Origin: CAWFLT01 sp963816795
Lineage (GTDB): Bacteria > Acidobacteriota > Vicinamibacteria > Vicinamibacterales > SCN-69-37
NCBI GenBank assembly: GCA_963816795.1
Contig: CAWFLT010000010.1
Span: forward strand, 1 to 64,000
Reading direction: 5' to 3'
DNA length: 64,000 nucleotides
Part shown: in pieces, positions 43,260 through 54,622 of the stretch
Layout: every line of letters starts with the position of its first letter
Numbering within the stretch: position 1 is the first letter of the stretch
Program-made: the position numbers and the translations under genes
The notes under the pieces: generated by a model
Database searches by the model: none
Told to the model about the DNA's origin: nothing
The model's input: only the letters and a program-made list of their open reading frames with translations

Positions 43260-45667
43260 TCACTCGTCGCGCAGGGCGACCATCGGGCTGATGCGTGACG
43301 CGCGGCGTGCCGGCCAGATGCAGGCCTGGAGACCGGCGACGAACAGCACGAGGGACACGCCGACGAATGTCAGCGCGTCGAACGTCGACGCGCGCCAGAC
43401 GTACGTGGCGAGCAGACGCGCCCCAAAGATGCTGGCGACGAATCCGATGACGATGCCCACCGTCAGCAGGCGGACACCACGGCCAACGACCATGCGGAAC
43501 ACCGCGCCCGGACTGGCGCCGATCGCCATCCGCACGCCGACCTCGTGAACCTGCTGGGCCACGGCGTTCGACATCACGCCGTAGACGCCGATCACCGCCA
43601 GCACGAGTCCGAGCACGCCAAACAGGGAGAACAAGACGAGATTGAATCGCGGTCCGGCAAACGCGCCGTCCTGCAACAGGCTCTCGAGCGTGCGCACATC
43701 GGTCGCGGGCTGTTCGGGATCGATCGCGTAGATCTGACCCAGCGCTGACTTCGTGATCTCGCTCGGATCGGTGCGCGCCCGGACCACGATGCGATCGGCG
43801 CGCCCGGCGTGTGTGTGCGGCACGTACACTTCCGGCTGCACGTCCTCGCTGATTCCGCGGTTGACCGTGTCGCTCAGGACGCCGACGACCTCGAACGTCT
43901 CGACAAGGCTGTTGAGGGGCGGCTGGGTCAGTCGAGGAATCCGCACGGTCTGGCCAATGGCGGCGCGGCCGTCGAGGCGGGTGCGCACGAACGCCTGGTT
44001 CACGACCGCAAGCGGCAGACGCCGCTCCACTTCGGTGTCAGTGAAGAGACGTCCTTCGGCGAGAGGGATGCCAAACACCCGTATGTAATCGGCACTCACT
44101 TGATGCACCTGCGCGCTGGCAGATGGCTGGCTGACGCCGGCCACCTCGACCGCCGCAGTCAGATTCCCGAGCGGATGCATTCCGGTATTCACGCCGACCG
44201 CCTCGACGCCGGGAACTTTCGACACCCGCGTGAGCAGATCCTGAAAGAACGCCACGCGCCGCGCAGTGTCGGGATAGCGCAGCTCGGGCAATGGCACGCG
44301 AAAGGTGAGCACGCGATCGGGCCGGACGCCGACGTCGACCTGCTGCATCGCCAGGACGGTCCGAATCATCAGGCCCGCCGCGACGAGCAGCATCAGCGAC
44401 AGCGCGACTTCGGCGATCACGAGCGTCTGACGAAGGAACACCTGCAGGCGGCCGCCGGTGACGCTGCGGCCAATCTCCCGAAGCGAGGAGGCGATGTCCT
44501 GCGACGTCGTGTGCAGCGCGGGGGCGAGCCCGAAAATGATGCTCGTTGCCGCTGACACGAGCAGTGTGAACAGCAGGACGGGCGTGCTCAGCGTGACCTC
44601 GGCCTCGTCCGGAATCGTATTCGGCGGCACGAGCGACAGGATCCCCTGCAGTCCCGCGGCGGCCAGGGCGGTCCCGACGAGTCCGGCGGCGGACGCAATC
44701 AGCAGGCTCTCGATGAGAAGTTGACGAATGATCGCGCCGCGGCCTGACCCGAGTGCCGCCCGCATCGTCATTTCCTTCCGGCGCACGACGGCTTTCGACA
44801 ACAGCAGATTCGAGACGTTGGCGCAGGAGATCAGCAGCAGCAATCCGACGGCGCCAAACATGATCCACAGGTTTTGCCGGATGCTGCTCGGAAACGTCTC
44901 TTCGAACGAGAGGAGACTGACGCGCCAGTTGTCGGGGAACTGGGCTGGTTCGCGCTTCTTCAAGTCGGCGACGATCGGGCCGAGATCGGCCGCGGCCGCG
45001 GCGTCACTGACGTGTGGCTTCAGGCGGCCGAGCAAGTGCACGTTGCGCACACCTTCGACGACCTCGCCCCGGCGCAGGGCGATCGGCAGGTACACGTCGG
45101 CCCCTCGCCACATGAAACGCTTCGGCATCACGCCGACGACGGTCCGTGTCTGGCCGTTCAGCCGGAGGTTGCGGCCGACAATCGCGTGGTCGCCGCCGAA
45201 TTGACGTTGCCAGAATCGATACCCCATCACGACGACCGGCGGGGCGCCCGGCGCCACGTCCGCTGGACCATAGACTCGTCCGACGAGCGGCGGCACCCCC
45301 ATGACCTGGAACGTGTTCGGCGTCCCGTAGTTGCCCCGGAGCCGCTGTGGCTCTGCACCGTCGGTCCAGAGGACGTCACTGATGGTCGAGGCGATGACGC
45401 CCTCGAAAATGCTGGCGCGATCGGCGATCTCCAGAAACTGATCGGTGGAGTACCCGATGCGACCGCCGGGCTGGCCCGGGTCGACACCCTGACGCTCGTC
45501 AGGCGATCGATGTCTCGGTACGGAAATGGATCGAGCACGACCGCGTGGACGACGCTGTAGATGGCGGTCGTGGCCATCATCCCAAGCGCCAGCGAGAGCA
45601 CCGCCGCGACGGTCACGGGGATGTTTCTCGTGAGGTACCGAATCGCGAACTTGAGGTCGCGCCGCAC
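43260..45667 (-). CDS. ABC transporter permease of the ADOP family (one frameshift)
   Basis: This is about 800 residues. The start (MRRDLKFAIRYLTRNIPVTV, AAVLSLALGMMATTAIYSVV) reads to about 45490; the remainder, from SIFEGVIASTISDVLWTDGA to the end (ACIWPARRASRISPMVALRD), is in another frame. It has the two MacB-type cores and FtsX blocks (LLLLISCANVSNLLLSKAVV, LVLAVIGVYGVMSNAVAQQV) and no prefix domain. It is the third ADOP gene of the window and, unlike the first, has no adjacent PadR gene. Confidence 0.88.
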
Positions 45668-45812
45668 CTGGTCACCTCCGTTTTTAGAGCGTTTTCAGCT
45701 CGACCTGGCAGTAATGATCTGCTCGCTCGTCGGGACCGGTCAATATGGCACGATCACGGCGCGCAAGAATGGATATAGTCGCCACTTCCCGACTTTTTCA
45801 AGGAGACGAGAG

Positions 45813-46321
45813 CATGTTGAAGAGACTTCTGCTGGTCACGATGCGCCCTTGCAGCCATCGGCGCGTGCACGCCAGCCCCACCCCCGTCCCCGGCACCGCC
45901 CGACACTGCTGCGGATGAGGCGAAGCTCAAGGCCGACCTTCAGAAATGGATGGATGACTTCAACGCTGGAAACGCGGACGGTCTGGCGAGCCAGTACGCG
46001 GAGGATGCCGTCCTCAGTCCGCCCAACGCCGCCGCTGCCATCGGGCGTGCGGCCATTCGCGAGGCACTCGCCAAGGAGAGCGCGGGCGCCAGGGCCGCAG
46101 GTCTCACGTTCAAGAGCACCGCCACCACAGGCGTCGGTGTGACAGGCGATCTGGCATGGATGAGTGGCAAGTACGCCGTCGTTGACGCGAAGGGGACGAG
46201 CGTCGACGAGGGCAAGTACCTGTCGGTGCACCGGCGCACAAACGGCGCGTGGCTCTACATTCGCGATACGTGGAACTCGGACAATCCACCGCCACCGCCA
46301 CCGCCGACGGAGAAGAAGTAG
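45813..46321 (+). CDS. Lipoprotein with SnoaL/DUF4440-like domain (one frameshift)
   Basis: The ATG at 45813 opens MLKRLLLVT; one base later the frame shifts to CALAAIGACTPAPPPSPAPP, which completes a lipoprotein signal with the lipobox IGAC. The mature domain is an NTF2-like cone: DEAKLKADLQKWMDDFNAGN, ASQYAEDAVLSPPNAAAAIG, GVGVTGDLAWMSGKYAVVDA and GAWLYIRDTWNSD. DUF4440/SnoaL-like proteins bind or isomerise small molecules, with no fixed role. The tail is polyproline plus TEKK. A ribosome-binding site AAGGAGA lies about 10 bp before the ATG. Confidence 0.8.
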
Positions 46322-46385
46322 CGCGTCCGCCCGTCCGCCCGGCCCCTTGGCGCGGGACCTCAATCCCAGTTACCCTGTGCCCTTA

Positions 46386-46424
46386 GAGCCGTTTCCAGTT
46401 CGGTGTAGCCGCTGGAAACGGCTC
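46386..46424. repeat. 13-bp-arm hairpin
   Basis: GAGCCGTTTCCAG and CTGGAAACGGCTC are perfect reverse complements around a 13-bp loop. A partial echo (GGAAACCGCTATCGCCCTG) lies at 46557-46575. It may belong to the same element as the larger palindrome next to it. No T-run follows, so it is not a typical terminator. Confidence 0.6.
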
Positions 46425-46453
46425 CGCGGTTTGCGCGGCGGTGCGACCGGGAT

Positions 46454-46535
46454 GAGGGGGAGATTTGCACAGGTGGGGGACGGGCTTGCTCGCGCAAGCG
46501 AGACCCGTCCCCCGCCTGTGCAAATCTCCCCCCTC
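46454..46535. repeat. Near-perfect 82-bp palindrome
   Basis: The left arm has GAGGGGGAGATTTGCACAGG and GGGGGACGGG; the right arm has CCCGTCCCCC and CCTGTGCAAATCTCCCCC. The loop itself contains CTTGC/GCAAG. Arms pair over about 30 bp with one mismatch and one bulge. It lies in the 290-bp gap before the aldolase-like gene. GGGGACGGG and a similar context recur at 59683-59735. Confidence 0.8.
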
Positions 46536-46613
46536 GCGGCTGCCTACACCGCAATGGAAACCGCTATCGCCCTGTCGCTGAAATCGTCCATCCACGACGC
46601 GCGGGAGGAAATG

Positions 46614-47582
46614 ATGCGTCTCCTTGTCGTTCTGTCACTCGCCGCGGCCGCGCTCGTGCCGGTGCCGGCGTCACTCGCTCCACAGAAGATCGATCGGATG
46701 AATCCGATCATTGCCGCGCAGGAAAAAGGCAGCCTCGCCGTGCTGGGGATCGCGCATCCGGCGATCACGCGCGGAGGCGGTGGCCGCGGCCGCGCCGGCG
46801 CGCCGGTGGACCCCGCGGTGCCGCCACCTCCGCCACCGCCACCGCCGCCGATTGTGCTGGCCGACGTCGCAAAGGAAACCGTCGACTACAAGCGCGCCGA
46901 CTATCTCTACACGTCGGGCACCTCCGACACGTTCCTGAGCTACATGGAAGAGATCAAGAAGGCCGGCGGTTCGATGCGCACGCATCCGTTCACGGCGAAG
47001 ATCGGCATCTGGAATCGCAACGCCGAGAACGTGAACGCCGCCATCATCCGGCAGCTGAACGCCGGCCACGTCGGCGTCTCGATGGAAGCCGTCGAGTCGG
47101 CGCAGGAAGTGCGCGATGTGATCAAGGCGATGCGCCTGACGTCGGCCGGCGGCACGCGTCCGGAGACCGGGCTCGAAAAGGCCGCCGCGTACTGGGGGCT
47201 CTCGGTCGACGAGTACAAGAAGAAGGCCGACATCTGGCCGCTCAACAAGAACGGCGAGCTCTTGATCAGCGTCATCATCGAGAGCGTGGCGGGCATCGAG
47301 AAGGCGCGCGAAATCGCCGCCGAGCCGGGCGTCGCCCAGGTCTTCGCGGGCTACGGGACGCTCAACGGCGTGTTCAAGGGCGATCAGGCCGCGCGCGAAG
47401 CCGGCGCGGCGAAGATCCTGGCCGCTTGCAAGGAGTTCAAAGTGCCTTGCGGCTTCCCCACCAACAACCCGGCCGAGATCGAACAGCGCATGAAGGAAGG
47501 CTGGTCGGTGTTCATCATGCAGCGCCGCGACGAGGCCGCGTTTGCGGCGGTCGAGACGGCGAGAAAGATGTCGGGACGGTAA
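46614..47582 (+). CDS. Exported HpcH/HpaI aldolase-like protein
   Basis: This protein of about 322 residues starts MRLLVVLSLAAAALVPVPAS (signal peptide; GGGAGGAA just upstream; ATG 46611 is an alternative). A proline run (VPPPPPPPPPPIV, about residues 70-82) separates a short N-terminal part from a TIM-barrel region with IRQLNAGHVGVSMEAVESAQ, ISVIIESVAGIEKAREI and VAQVFAGYGTLNG. The glutamate in IESVAGI matches one metal ligand of HpaI aldolases. However, the second ligand position reads GYGTL in place of the usual (D/N)DL, and the catalytic EHG motif is not seen. It may be a non-catalytic or altered relative. Secretion is also atypical for the family. Confidence 0.75.
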   Translation: MRLLVVLSLAAAALVPVPASLAPQKIDRMNPIIAAQEKGSLAVLGIAHPAITRGGGGRGRAGAPVDPAVPPPPPPPPPPIVLADVAKETVDYKRADYLYTSGTSDTFLSYMEEIKKAGGSMRTHPFTAKIGIWNRNAENVNAAIIRQLNAGHVGVSMEAVESAQEVRDVIKAMRLTSAGGTRPETGLEKAAAYWGLSVDEYKKKADIWPLNKNGELLISVIIESVAGIEKAREIAAEPGVAQVFAGYGTLNGVFKGDQAAREAGAAKILAACKEFKVPCGFPTNNPAEIEQRMKEGWSVFIMQRRDEAAFAAVETARKMSGR

Positions 47583-47616
47583 GACGCTCACGGAAATCTT
47601 CAAGGAGGATTGGACC

Positions 47617-48024
47617 ATGCGCAAGAGCCTGCCGTTCGTTGCGACGTTGACCCTGCTTGGCGTCATCTCCACCACACCGCTCCTCGCACAGGAGGCGAAG
47701 GCGGTGAGCGCACAGGAATCGAAGGCGGTGAAGACGATGGCCGGCATCCTGATGACCGTCAATCACTTCCCGAACGACGAGCAGAAGAAGACCCTGCAGG
47801 CCGTGGCGGCCGACACGACGACGACCGCGCAGGAGAAGGTCCTGATTGAAGCCATGCTCACGATGCAGCACAGCGTCACCGCGGCCGAGAAGACGAAAGT
47901 TCAGGCTGTGGCCAAGGATAAGGCTGCGTCGGCCGGCGCCCGCACCCTCGCCGAGATCCTCGAGCGATTCCTGCACATGGCCAGCGAGGCCGACAAGGCG
48001 ACCCTCAAGAAGCTCGCGACGTAG
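47617..48024 (+). CDS. Exported small helical protein, unknown function
   Basis: This 135-residue protein starts MRKSLPFVATLTLLGVISTT with a signal peptide cleaved near LLAQE. The mature part is predicted all-helical, rich in Ala, Lys and Thr (VKTMAGILMTVNHFPNDEQK, AILERFLHMASEADKATLKK). It has two related halves, each with a K-A-V pattern. No family is recognised. AAGGAGGA lies 8 bp before the ATG at 47617. It follows the aldolase-like gene by 34 bp and may share its transcript. Confidence 0.7.
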   Translation: MRKSLPFVATLTLLGVISTTPLLAQEAKAVSAQESKAVKTMAGILMTVNHFPNDEQKKTLQAVAADTTTTAQEKVLIEAMLTMQHSVTAAEKTKVQAVAKDKAASAGARTLAEILERFLHMASEADKATLKKLAT

Positions 48025-48029
48025 CGGCG

Positions 48030-48428
48030 ATGAACCGTACTGCGGCGCTCCTGTCGATCCTGCTTGCCCTGCCGGCTGGCCTGTCCGGGCAAGACCAGTC
48101 CGCCAGCCTCGCCCCGCTGCAGGGTTCCTGGGTCGCGATCTCGGCCGGCGGGAGGAGCTGCCCGCCGGCGTTCACATCGGTCTGAGCGTTGCCGGGGACA
48201 AGTATCGCGAAGTGCACGACGGGCGCCCCGATCTTCGGCGTGCTCGTCAGAGGCCCGCGTCTCACGTTCATCCTTCCGGAAGTCCGCGGCGGCTTCGACG
48301 GGGAGCTCAAGGACGGGCAATTGACGGGCACGTGGACACAATCCAGAGGCTCGCGCCCGCTGGTGTTCAAGCGGAGTGAGCGCGTTGAGCAGCGCGGCCC
48401 GGGCCGCGGGAGTGGGGCCGGCCAGTAA
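48030..48428 (+). CDS. Exported hypothetical protein, truncated and frameshifted
   Basis: The ATG at 48030 starts MNRTAALLSILLALPAGLSG, a signal peptide, then LAPLQGSWVAISAGG. The frame then shifts to LSVAGDKYREVHDG and again to FGVLVRGPRLTFILPEVRGG and DGQLTGTWTQSRGSRPLVFK. The last part resembles the small N-terminal beta domain found before alpha/beta hydrolases in Acidobacteriota, where GTWTQ and PLVLKR are common. If so, the hydrolase part has been lost where the palindromic repeats begin (48380 onward). Confidence 0.5.
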
Positions 48429-48665
48429 ATAACAACTCGACACCCCGCGCCGTCGTATGGCGCGGGCCCGAGCCGCGGGGGTGGGACCGCCAGACACCCC
48501 GCGCCGTCGTATGGCGCGGGCCCGAGCCGCGGGGGTGGGACCGCCAGACACCCCGCGCCGTCGTATGGCGCGGGCCCGAGCCGCGGGGGTGGGACCGCCA
48601 GACACCCCGCGCCGTCGTATGGCGCGGGCCCGAGCCGCGGGGGTGGGGCCCCGCGGCCCTAAGAA
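48380..48665 (+). repeat. Palindromic G-rich element G with a 54-bp tandem array
   Basis: Four head-to-tail 54-bp units start at 48441, 48495, 48549 and 48603. Each contains CCCGCGCC/GGCGCGGG hairpin arms and CCCGAGCCGCGGGGGTGGGA. The array is bounded by GTGGGGCCGGCCAGTAAATAAC on the left and GTGGGGCCCCGCGGCCCTAAG on the right, the tail signature of the element family. Only the last unit carries the full GGGGCCCC pairing strand. The 54-bp period is a multiple of three and creates spurious 18-residue protein repeats on both strands. Confidence 0.88.
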
Positions 48666-48777
48666 ACGTGTGGCCCAAGCGGCACAGGTGTGACGCCACG
48701 GCACACCTGTCGGCTGCCGATCTGGTTTAGTATCAACAAGTTAGCCGATGGCCCGTCTCTTGCTATCCCGTGCCGGC
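48666..48777. other. Leader region of the Omp85-like gene
   Basis: No gene is seen. The stretch TTTAGTATCAACAAGTTAGC is AT-rich for this window and may hold the promoter for the next gene. Confidence 0.35.
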
Positions 48778-50335
48778 ATGAGAGCTCCTCACCCGCCACG
48801 TCGTCATCGCACTCGCTGCTGCTCGCGCCGTCGGTCGCGCACGCCCAGGAAACCACCCCGCCCGACGGCACGCCGATCGCGTCGGCGCAGGTCTCGGGCC
48901 TCGACCTCTCGCGGCTCAGTCCGGGCCTGCAGGAGGACATCGGCAAGCTCGACCGGCACCCCGCTCGATCGGCAGAAGCTCCGCGAGCTGGCCGCGCGCC
49001 TCGAAGCCGAGCAGCCGCGCTACGTCGCCGCCGTGCGGGTCACCGCCGGATCCCGACGGCAGCGCGCGCGTCGTCTTCGTCGTCGCGCGCATGCGCGATC
49101 CGGAACCGCAGGCCAACATCAACACGAAGTACATCGTCGAGGACGTCGAGATCCGCGGCGTGCCCGACCGCGCGATCACGCCGGAGATGCGCGCCGACCT
49201 GCAGGCGCTGACCGGCAAGCCGCTCGACTCCGACGAGGCCGAGCGGCTCGAGACGCGGCTGAAGTCCGCGTTCCCCGACTACAACGTCGACGCGCCGGAC
49301 GAGCCGCGGGAGCCAGCCCGGCCAGATCAAGGTGGTCTTCCACCTGACGCGGACCGAAGCAGTCGCGATGGCTGCGCTTCGAGCCGATGGAGGCGAACGC
49401 CCTCTATCACTCGGATCAGGGCTGGGGCGCCAAGCTGCCGCTCACGATGAGCGGCGACGACTTCCTGGTCCTGCCGCACTTCGCGCTCGACGTCGGCGAC
49501 GATCTGATCGAGGAGTACTCGGGCTTCGGCTGCGCTTCGAATCGAGGAAGCTCGGCACCGAACGCCTCGGCGTCTCCTTCGAGTGGTCCACGTTCGACCA
49601 GACGTGGCGCGACCCGACGCTGGCGGCGCTTGCCGCGTACTCCGCGAGTCCCGGCGCTCTATCGCAACCGCATGACGGTCACGCCGCTCGTGAAGTTCGC
49701 GATCACGCCGCAGCTCACGCTGGCCGGCGGCGTCAGCATCACCGAGCTGGATCCGCTCGACGAGTCCTCGTCCGATTCGCAGATGGCGAACGCCGCGATC
49801 GGCTCGTTGAGGTTCAACCAGCGCTGGCGTCCGGCGTCCCGGCGTGCAGCACGACTTCGACGCGGCGTTCACCGTGCGCGCGGGGCACGACCTCACTCGA
49901 GAGCGACCTCGTCTACGAGCGCTACCTCGGCACAGGCCGACTACGGCTTCCGCTGGCATCGAGCATCGCGTGCTCGTCGTCGGGCATGTCCGGCAGCATC
50001 ACGGGCGACGCGCCGCTGTTCGAGCGGTTCTCGCTCGGCGATTCGCGGACGCTCCGCGGCTGGGACAAGTACGACATCGCGCCGGCCGGCGGCGATCGCA
50101 TGTTCCACACGTCGCTCGAGTACCGCTATCGCGTGCTCGCGCTGTTCCTCGACTCCGGGTCGGTGTGGGACACGGGCACGAACCGCAAGGTCCGCTTCTC
50201 GACAGGCGTTCGGCTTCACGCCCGGCCCGGTGTTCATGACGGTGGGCTTCCCGCTCAACACCGACGAGTTCCGCGCCGTGTTCACGATGGGCGTCCGGTT
50301 CTCCACGGTCTTCGTGGGCAGTCAGCAAGAACTGA
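48778..50335 (+). CDS. Omp85/BamA-like outer-membrane protein (many frameshifts)
   Basis: Joined over at least seven indels, this gene encodes a signal peptide (LLLAPSVAHAQ), a periplasmic POTRA-like part (IASAQVSGLDLSRLSPGLQE, KYIVEDVEIRGVPDRAI, LQALTGKPLDSDEAERLETR) and a C-terminal beta-barrel (FSLGDSRTLRGWDKYDIAPA, MFHTSLEYRYRVLALFLDSG, FGFTPGPVFMTVGFPLN). FSLGDSRTLRGWD corresponds to the conserved RG(Y/W) region of Omp85 strand 12. Most breaks are +1 at CGG/GCC contexts (for example near 48955 and 49048), consistent with sequencing insertions. It heads a cluster with DUF4390 and a two-component pair. Confidence 0.75.
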
Positions 50336-50337
50336 CC

Positions 50338-50957
50338 GTGGCCGTCCGTTCTCGCCCCGCCACGCTGGTCGCGCTCACGCTCTTCGCGTGGGCCGCGGCG
50401 AATCTCGGCGCGCAGGCCGTCACCGTCAGCCGCGTCGCCGACGCGGTCGCCGTCCGGGCGCCCGGATTCACCTTCATCAAAGGCGAGCCGCTCGTCCGGC
50501 TGAAGGACGGCCGCTCCGTGCGCGTCGATCTCGACCTCGCGGTGCTGCCGAGGCCCGGCGATCCCGCCGCGGCGCGCAGCCGGCAGACGTTCGTGCTGAG
50601 CTACGATCTCTGGGAAGAACGATTTGCCGTGACGCTCGTCGGGACGCCGCCGCAATCCGTGGCGTACCTGACGTCGACCGCCGCCGAGGCCTGGTGTCTC
50701 GAGCAGTTGACGGTGCCGGTCAGCCGCGCTCGGCCGGCTGGGCGCGCGACGTGCCGTTCTGGATTCGGCTCGAGTACCGAATCCTCGGACGGCGACGCCG
50801 CGCCGGATCGGACGACGACGGCGCGGGCTTTACGCTGCGGGGACTGATCGACGCGCTCAGCTCGCGCCGCAAGGCCAGCCGCGTGGACCCACGTCGATTG
50901 AAGCGGGTCCGTTCCGGCTTCGGCCGTAACACTCGGCCGTCGAGGCGATCACGATGA
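50338..50957 (+). CDS. Exported DUF4390 family protein (frameshift near 50735)
   Basis: From the GTG at 50338 the frame reads VAVRSRPATLVALTLFAWAA, a signal peptide, then GFTFIKGEPLVRLKDGRSVR and SRQTFVLSYDLWEERFAVTL, the DUF4390 core. The end (FWIRLEYRILGRR, GFTLRGLIDALSSR) is one frame over and stops at 50957, overlapping the histidine kinase ATG (ATGA). DUF4390 proteins are beta-rich, periplasmic and of unknown function. They are commonly encoded directly upstream of NtrY-like kinases, as here. Confidence 0.78.
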
Positions 50958-52403
50958 ACCGACTGCGCACTCGCCTGATCCTCGCCTTTCTCGCCGCCAC
51001 GATGCTGCCGCTGGCCGCGACGGTGTGGATCACGACGTCGCTGCTCGATCGCAGCCTGGGCTACGCGACCACCGGCGAGCTCGATCGCCTGTCGCGCACG
51101 CTCGAAGCGACCGTGCGGCAGTTCTATCAGCGCGAGCGCGACGCGCTGAAGCAGGACGCGCTGGCGGGCCGCGTGACGCCGACGTCGTACGCCGTGGCGG
51201 ACGCGGCGACGCTGGCCCGACGCCGGTCCGCGCGTTCTGGGACAGCGGCGAGGCCGAGCGCTTCGGCCTGTCGGGATCCGACGGCGATCACGTCGACTAC
51301 CTGCGGCGAGCGACGACGACGGCGCCGGGCCGCGCGGCGTGCAGGCCTACAGCCGCGACCTCCGCGGCATTCGCATGGAGCAGCTCTCGAGCCAGCTGCG
51401 GCAGACGCGGCAGCTCGTGGAGTCGATCGAGGGCCGCGACCTCCGGCGCGGGTTCACGCTCACGCTGCTCCTCCTGCTCGGCGCGGCGTGGCTCATCTCG
51501 CTGGCGCCGCTCGTCTTCATCGCGCATCGGATCAGCCGGCCGATCCAGCAGCTCACCGAAGGGCTGACGGACTTTGCGGCCGGCGACTGGTCGCGACGCG
51601 CTCGAGACCGGCCGGCGATCCGGGAACGCCGCCGCGCGACGAAGTCGGCCACGCGGTCGACGCCTTCAACCGCATGGCCGATCAGCTGCGGCAGAGCCGC
51701 GAGCGGCTGGTCCATCTCACGCAGATCGCGAGCTGGCAGTCGCTGGCGCGCAAGACCGCGCACGAAGTGAAGAACTCGCTGACGCCGATTCGGCTCACCG
51801 TCGAGGAAATGCAGGCGCGGCTGCAGCCGGCCGATCGCACCTTCCTCGATCAGGCCGTCCAGATCGTCGTCAGCGAGATCGACGCGCTCGAGCGGCGCGT
51901 GCGCGCGTTCTCGGATTTCTCCAGCGAGCCGCCGGTGCAATCCGGAGGTCCTGGACGTCAATGCGCTCGTCAGCGAGCGCGTCTCGCTGCTGCGGCCCGC
52001 GCATCCCGAGACGACATACGATCTCAGGCTGGATGCGCGCGCGCCGCGCGTGCTCGCGGGCGCGGACCTGGTGAAAGGCATCCTCACGAATCTGCTGAAG
52101 AATGCCGCCGAGGCGGCCGGGCCCGGCGGCTCGGTGCTCGCGATCACGCGGGCGAACGACGGCCACGTCACGATCGAGGTGCACGACTCCGGCCCGGGCC
52201 TGAGCGACGAGGCCGCCGCCACGCTGTTCGAGCCGACGATCACGTTCAAGGAACACGGCATGGGACTCGGCCTCTCGATCGCGAAGCGCCACGCGCTGCT
52301 CTCCGGCGGCGACATCGTCCTCGTCGACGGCCAGCTCGGCGGCGCGGCGTTCAAGGTGACGCTGCCGGCGTTCGCCCGGATCGCACGATCCGGAGGCCGC
52401 GCT

Positions 52404-52407
<4 letters not shown>
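50954..52407 (+). CDS. NtrY-like sensor histidine kinase (several frameshifts)
   Basis: The order is a first membrane helix (RLILAFLAATMLPLAATVWI), a sensor region, a second helix (GFTLTLLLLLGAAWLISLAP), HAMP (HRISRPIQQLTEGLTDFAAG), a dimerisation box with the phospho-accepting histidine in KTAHEVKNSLTPIRL, then N box NLLKNAAEAA, G1 DSGPGLSDEA and G2 GMGLGLSIAKRH. All catalytic motifs are present but lie in three frames. It starts at ATG 50954 overlapping the DUF4390 stop and ends by overlapping the response-regulator GTG (GTGA at 52404). The signal is unknown; envelope stress would fit the upstream Omp85 gene. Confidence 0.85.
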
Positions 52408-53759
<1,352 letters not shown>

Positions 53760-53774
53760 GGTCTCGAGCGCCTG

Positions 53775-54622
53775 TTACGCCGCGCGGTGGCGAACCGCCG
53801 GCCTCGACATCAGCCAGCCTTCAGCGACGGCGACCGCGCCGACGCCGACCCACATCGCGGCGGCCACGAGCCACACGTCGGCAAGGAACGTCGCGCCGGT
53901 GGCGATCGGCGTGAACCAGAAGATCGTGCTGGCCGTCAGCATTCCGTGCATCAGCGTCGTCACGAGCAGGCTGTCCGTGCCGTCGTACACCCAGACCATG
54001 AGCACGCGGTACGCCGTCAAGCTGGCGACAGCGGCCAGGATGGACAGCGTCACGAAGACCGCGAGAGGAATTCCGCCGCGTAGGTGCCGCCGATAAAGAC
54101 CTGTTGCAGGAAGTGCCACAGCGCCCACAGCACGCCGGCAATCAGGCCGGTCATCGGGACGCTGTGACGCCGCCTCAACCTGGGCACGGCAAATCCCGTC
54201 CAGCCAATCTCCTCGAGGACGGTCAACACGGCCGCCCCGAGCCCGCCGAGCACGACGGTCGCCTTGTCGTCGGTGATGAAAAGCGGCGACGGCAGCGACA
54301 GGGCGAACAGGACCGCCGCAGCGATGATGGGCGCAGGCAGGATCGCAATCGCATACCAGCGCATGCCCACGCGCCATCTGCAGAGCCGCGAGAACAGGGC
54401 GCGATAGCCAGCGCGGCCATCGACGACACCAGTCAGCAGCAAGCCGGCGAGGCTCGGGCCGGCGAGCATGGCCATGACTGCGGGCAGAAACACGCCCTCC
54501 GCCAGCCAGTTGGGGTTGACAAGCGCACTCGGCCCCACGGCGAGCACGAAGCCGCCCCATGAGAGCGCGAACGTCAGGAGGTAGTACACGAGCAGCGGAT
54601 GCTTGTTGATGAACGTCGCCAT
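53775..54622 (-). CDS. CPBP family intramembrane metalloprotease-like protein (one frameshift)
   Basis: This protein of about 280 residues has eight or so membrane helices (LLVYYLLTFALSWGGFVLAV at the start). Motif 1 reads EEIGWTGF, where the family consensus is EExxxR, so Thr replaces the usual Arg. Motif 2, WALWHFLQQ, supplies the FxxxH-type histidine. The last two helices (LLVTTLMHGMLTASTIFWF) are in another frame after an indel near 54070; MHG is the third conserved motif. CPBP proteins include Rce1-like prenyl-protein peptidases and immunity proteins. The Arg loss leaves activity in doubt. Confidence 0.8.

Noticed and set aside
48441..48656. Possible CRISPR array
   Set aside because: The four 54-bp units are contiguous with no unique spacers, and no cas gene is near; it is a tandem repeat.
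48367..48704. Open frames of 18-residue repeats (MARARAAGVGPPDTPRRR type) on both strands
   Set aside because: They exist only because the 54-bp period is a multiple of three; composition is that of GC-rich repeat, with no start context.
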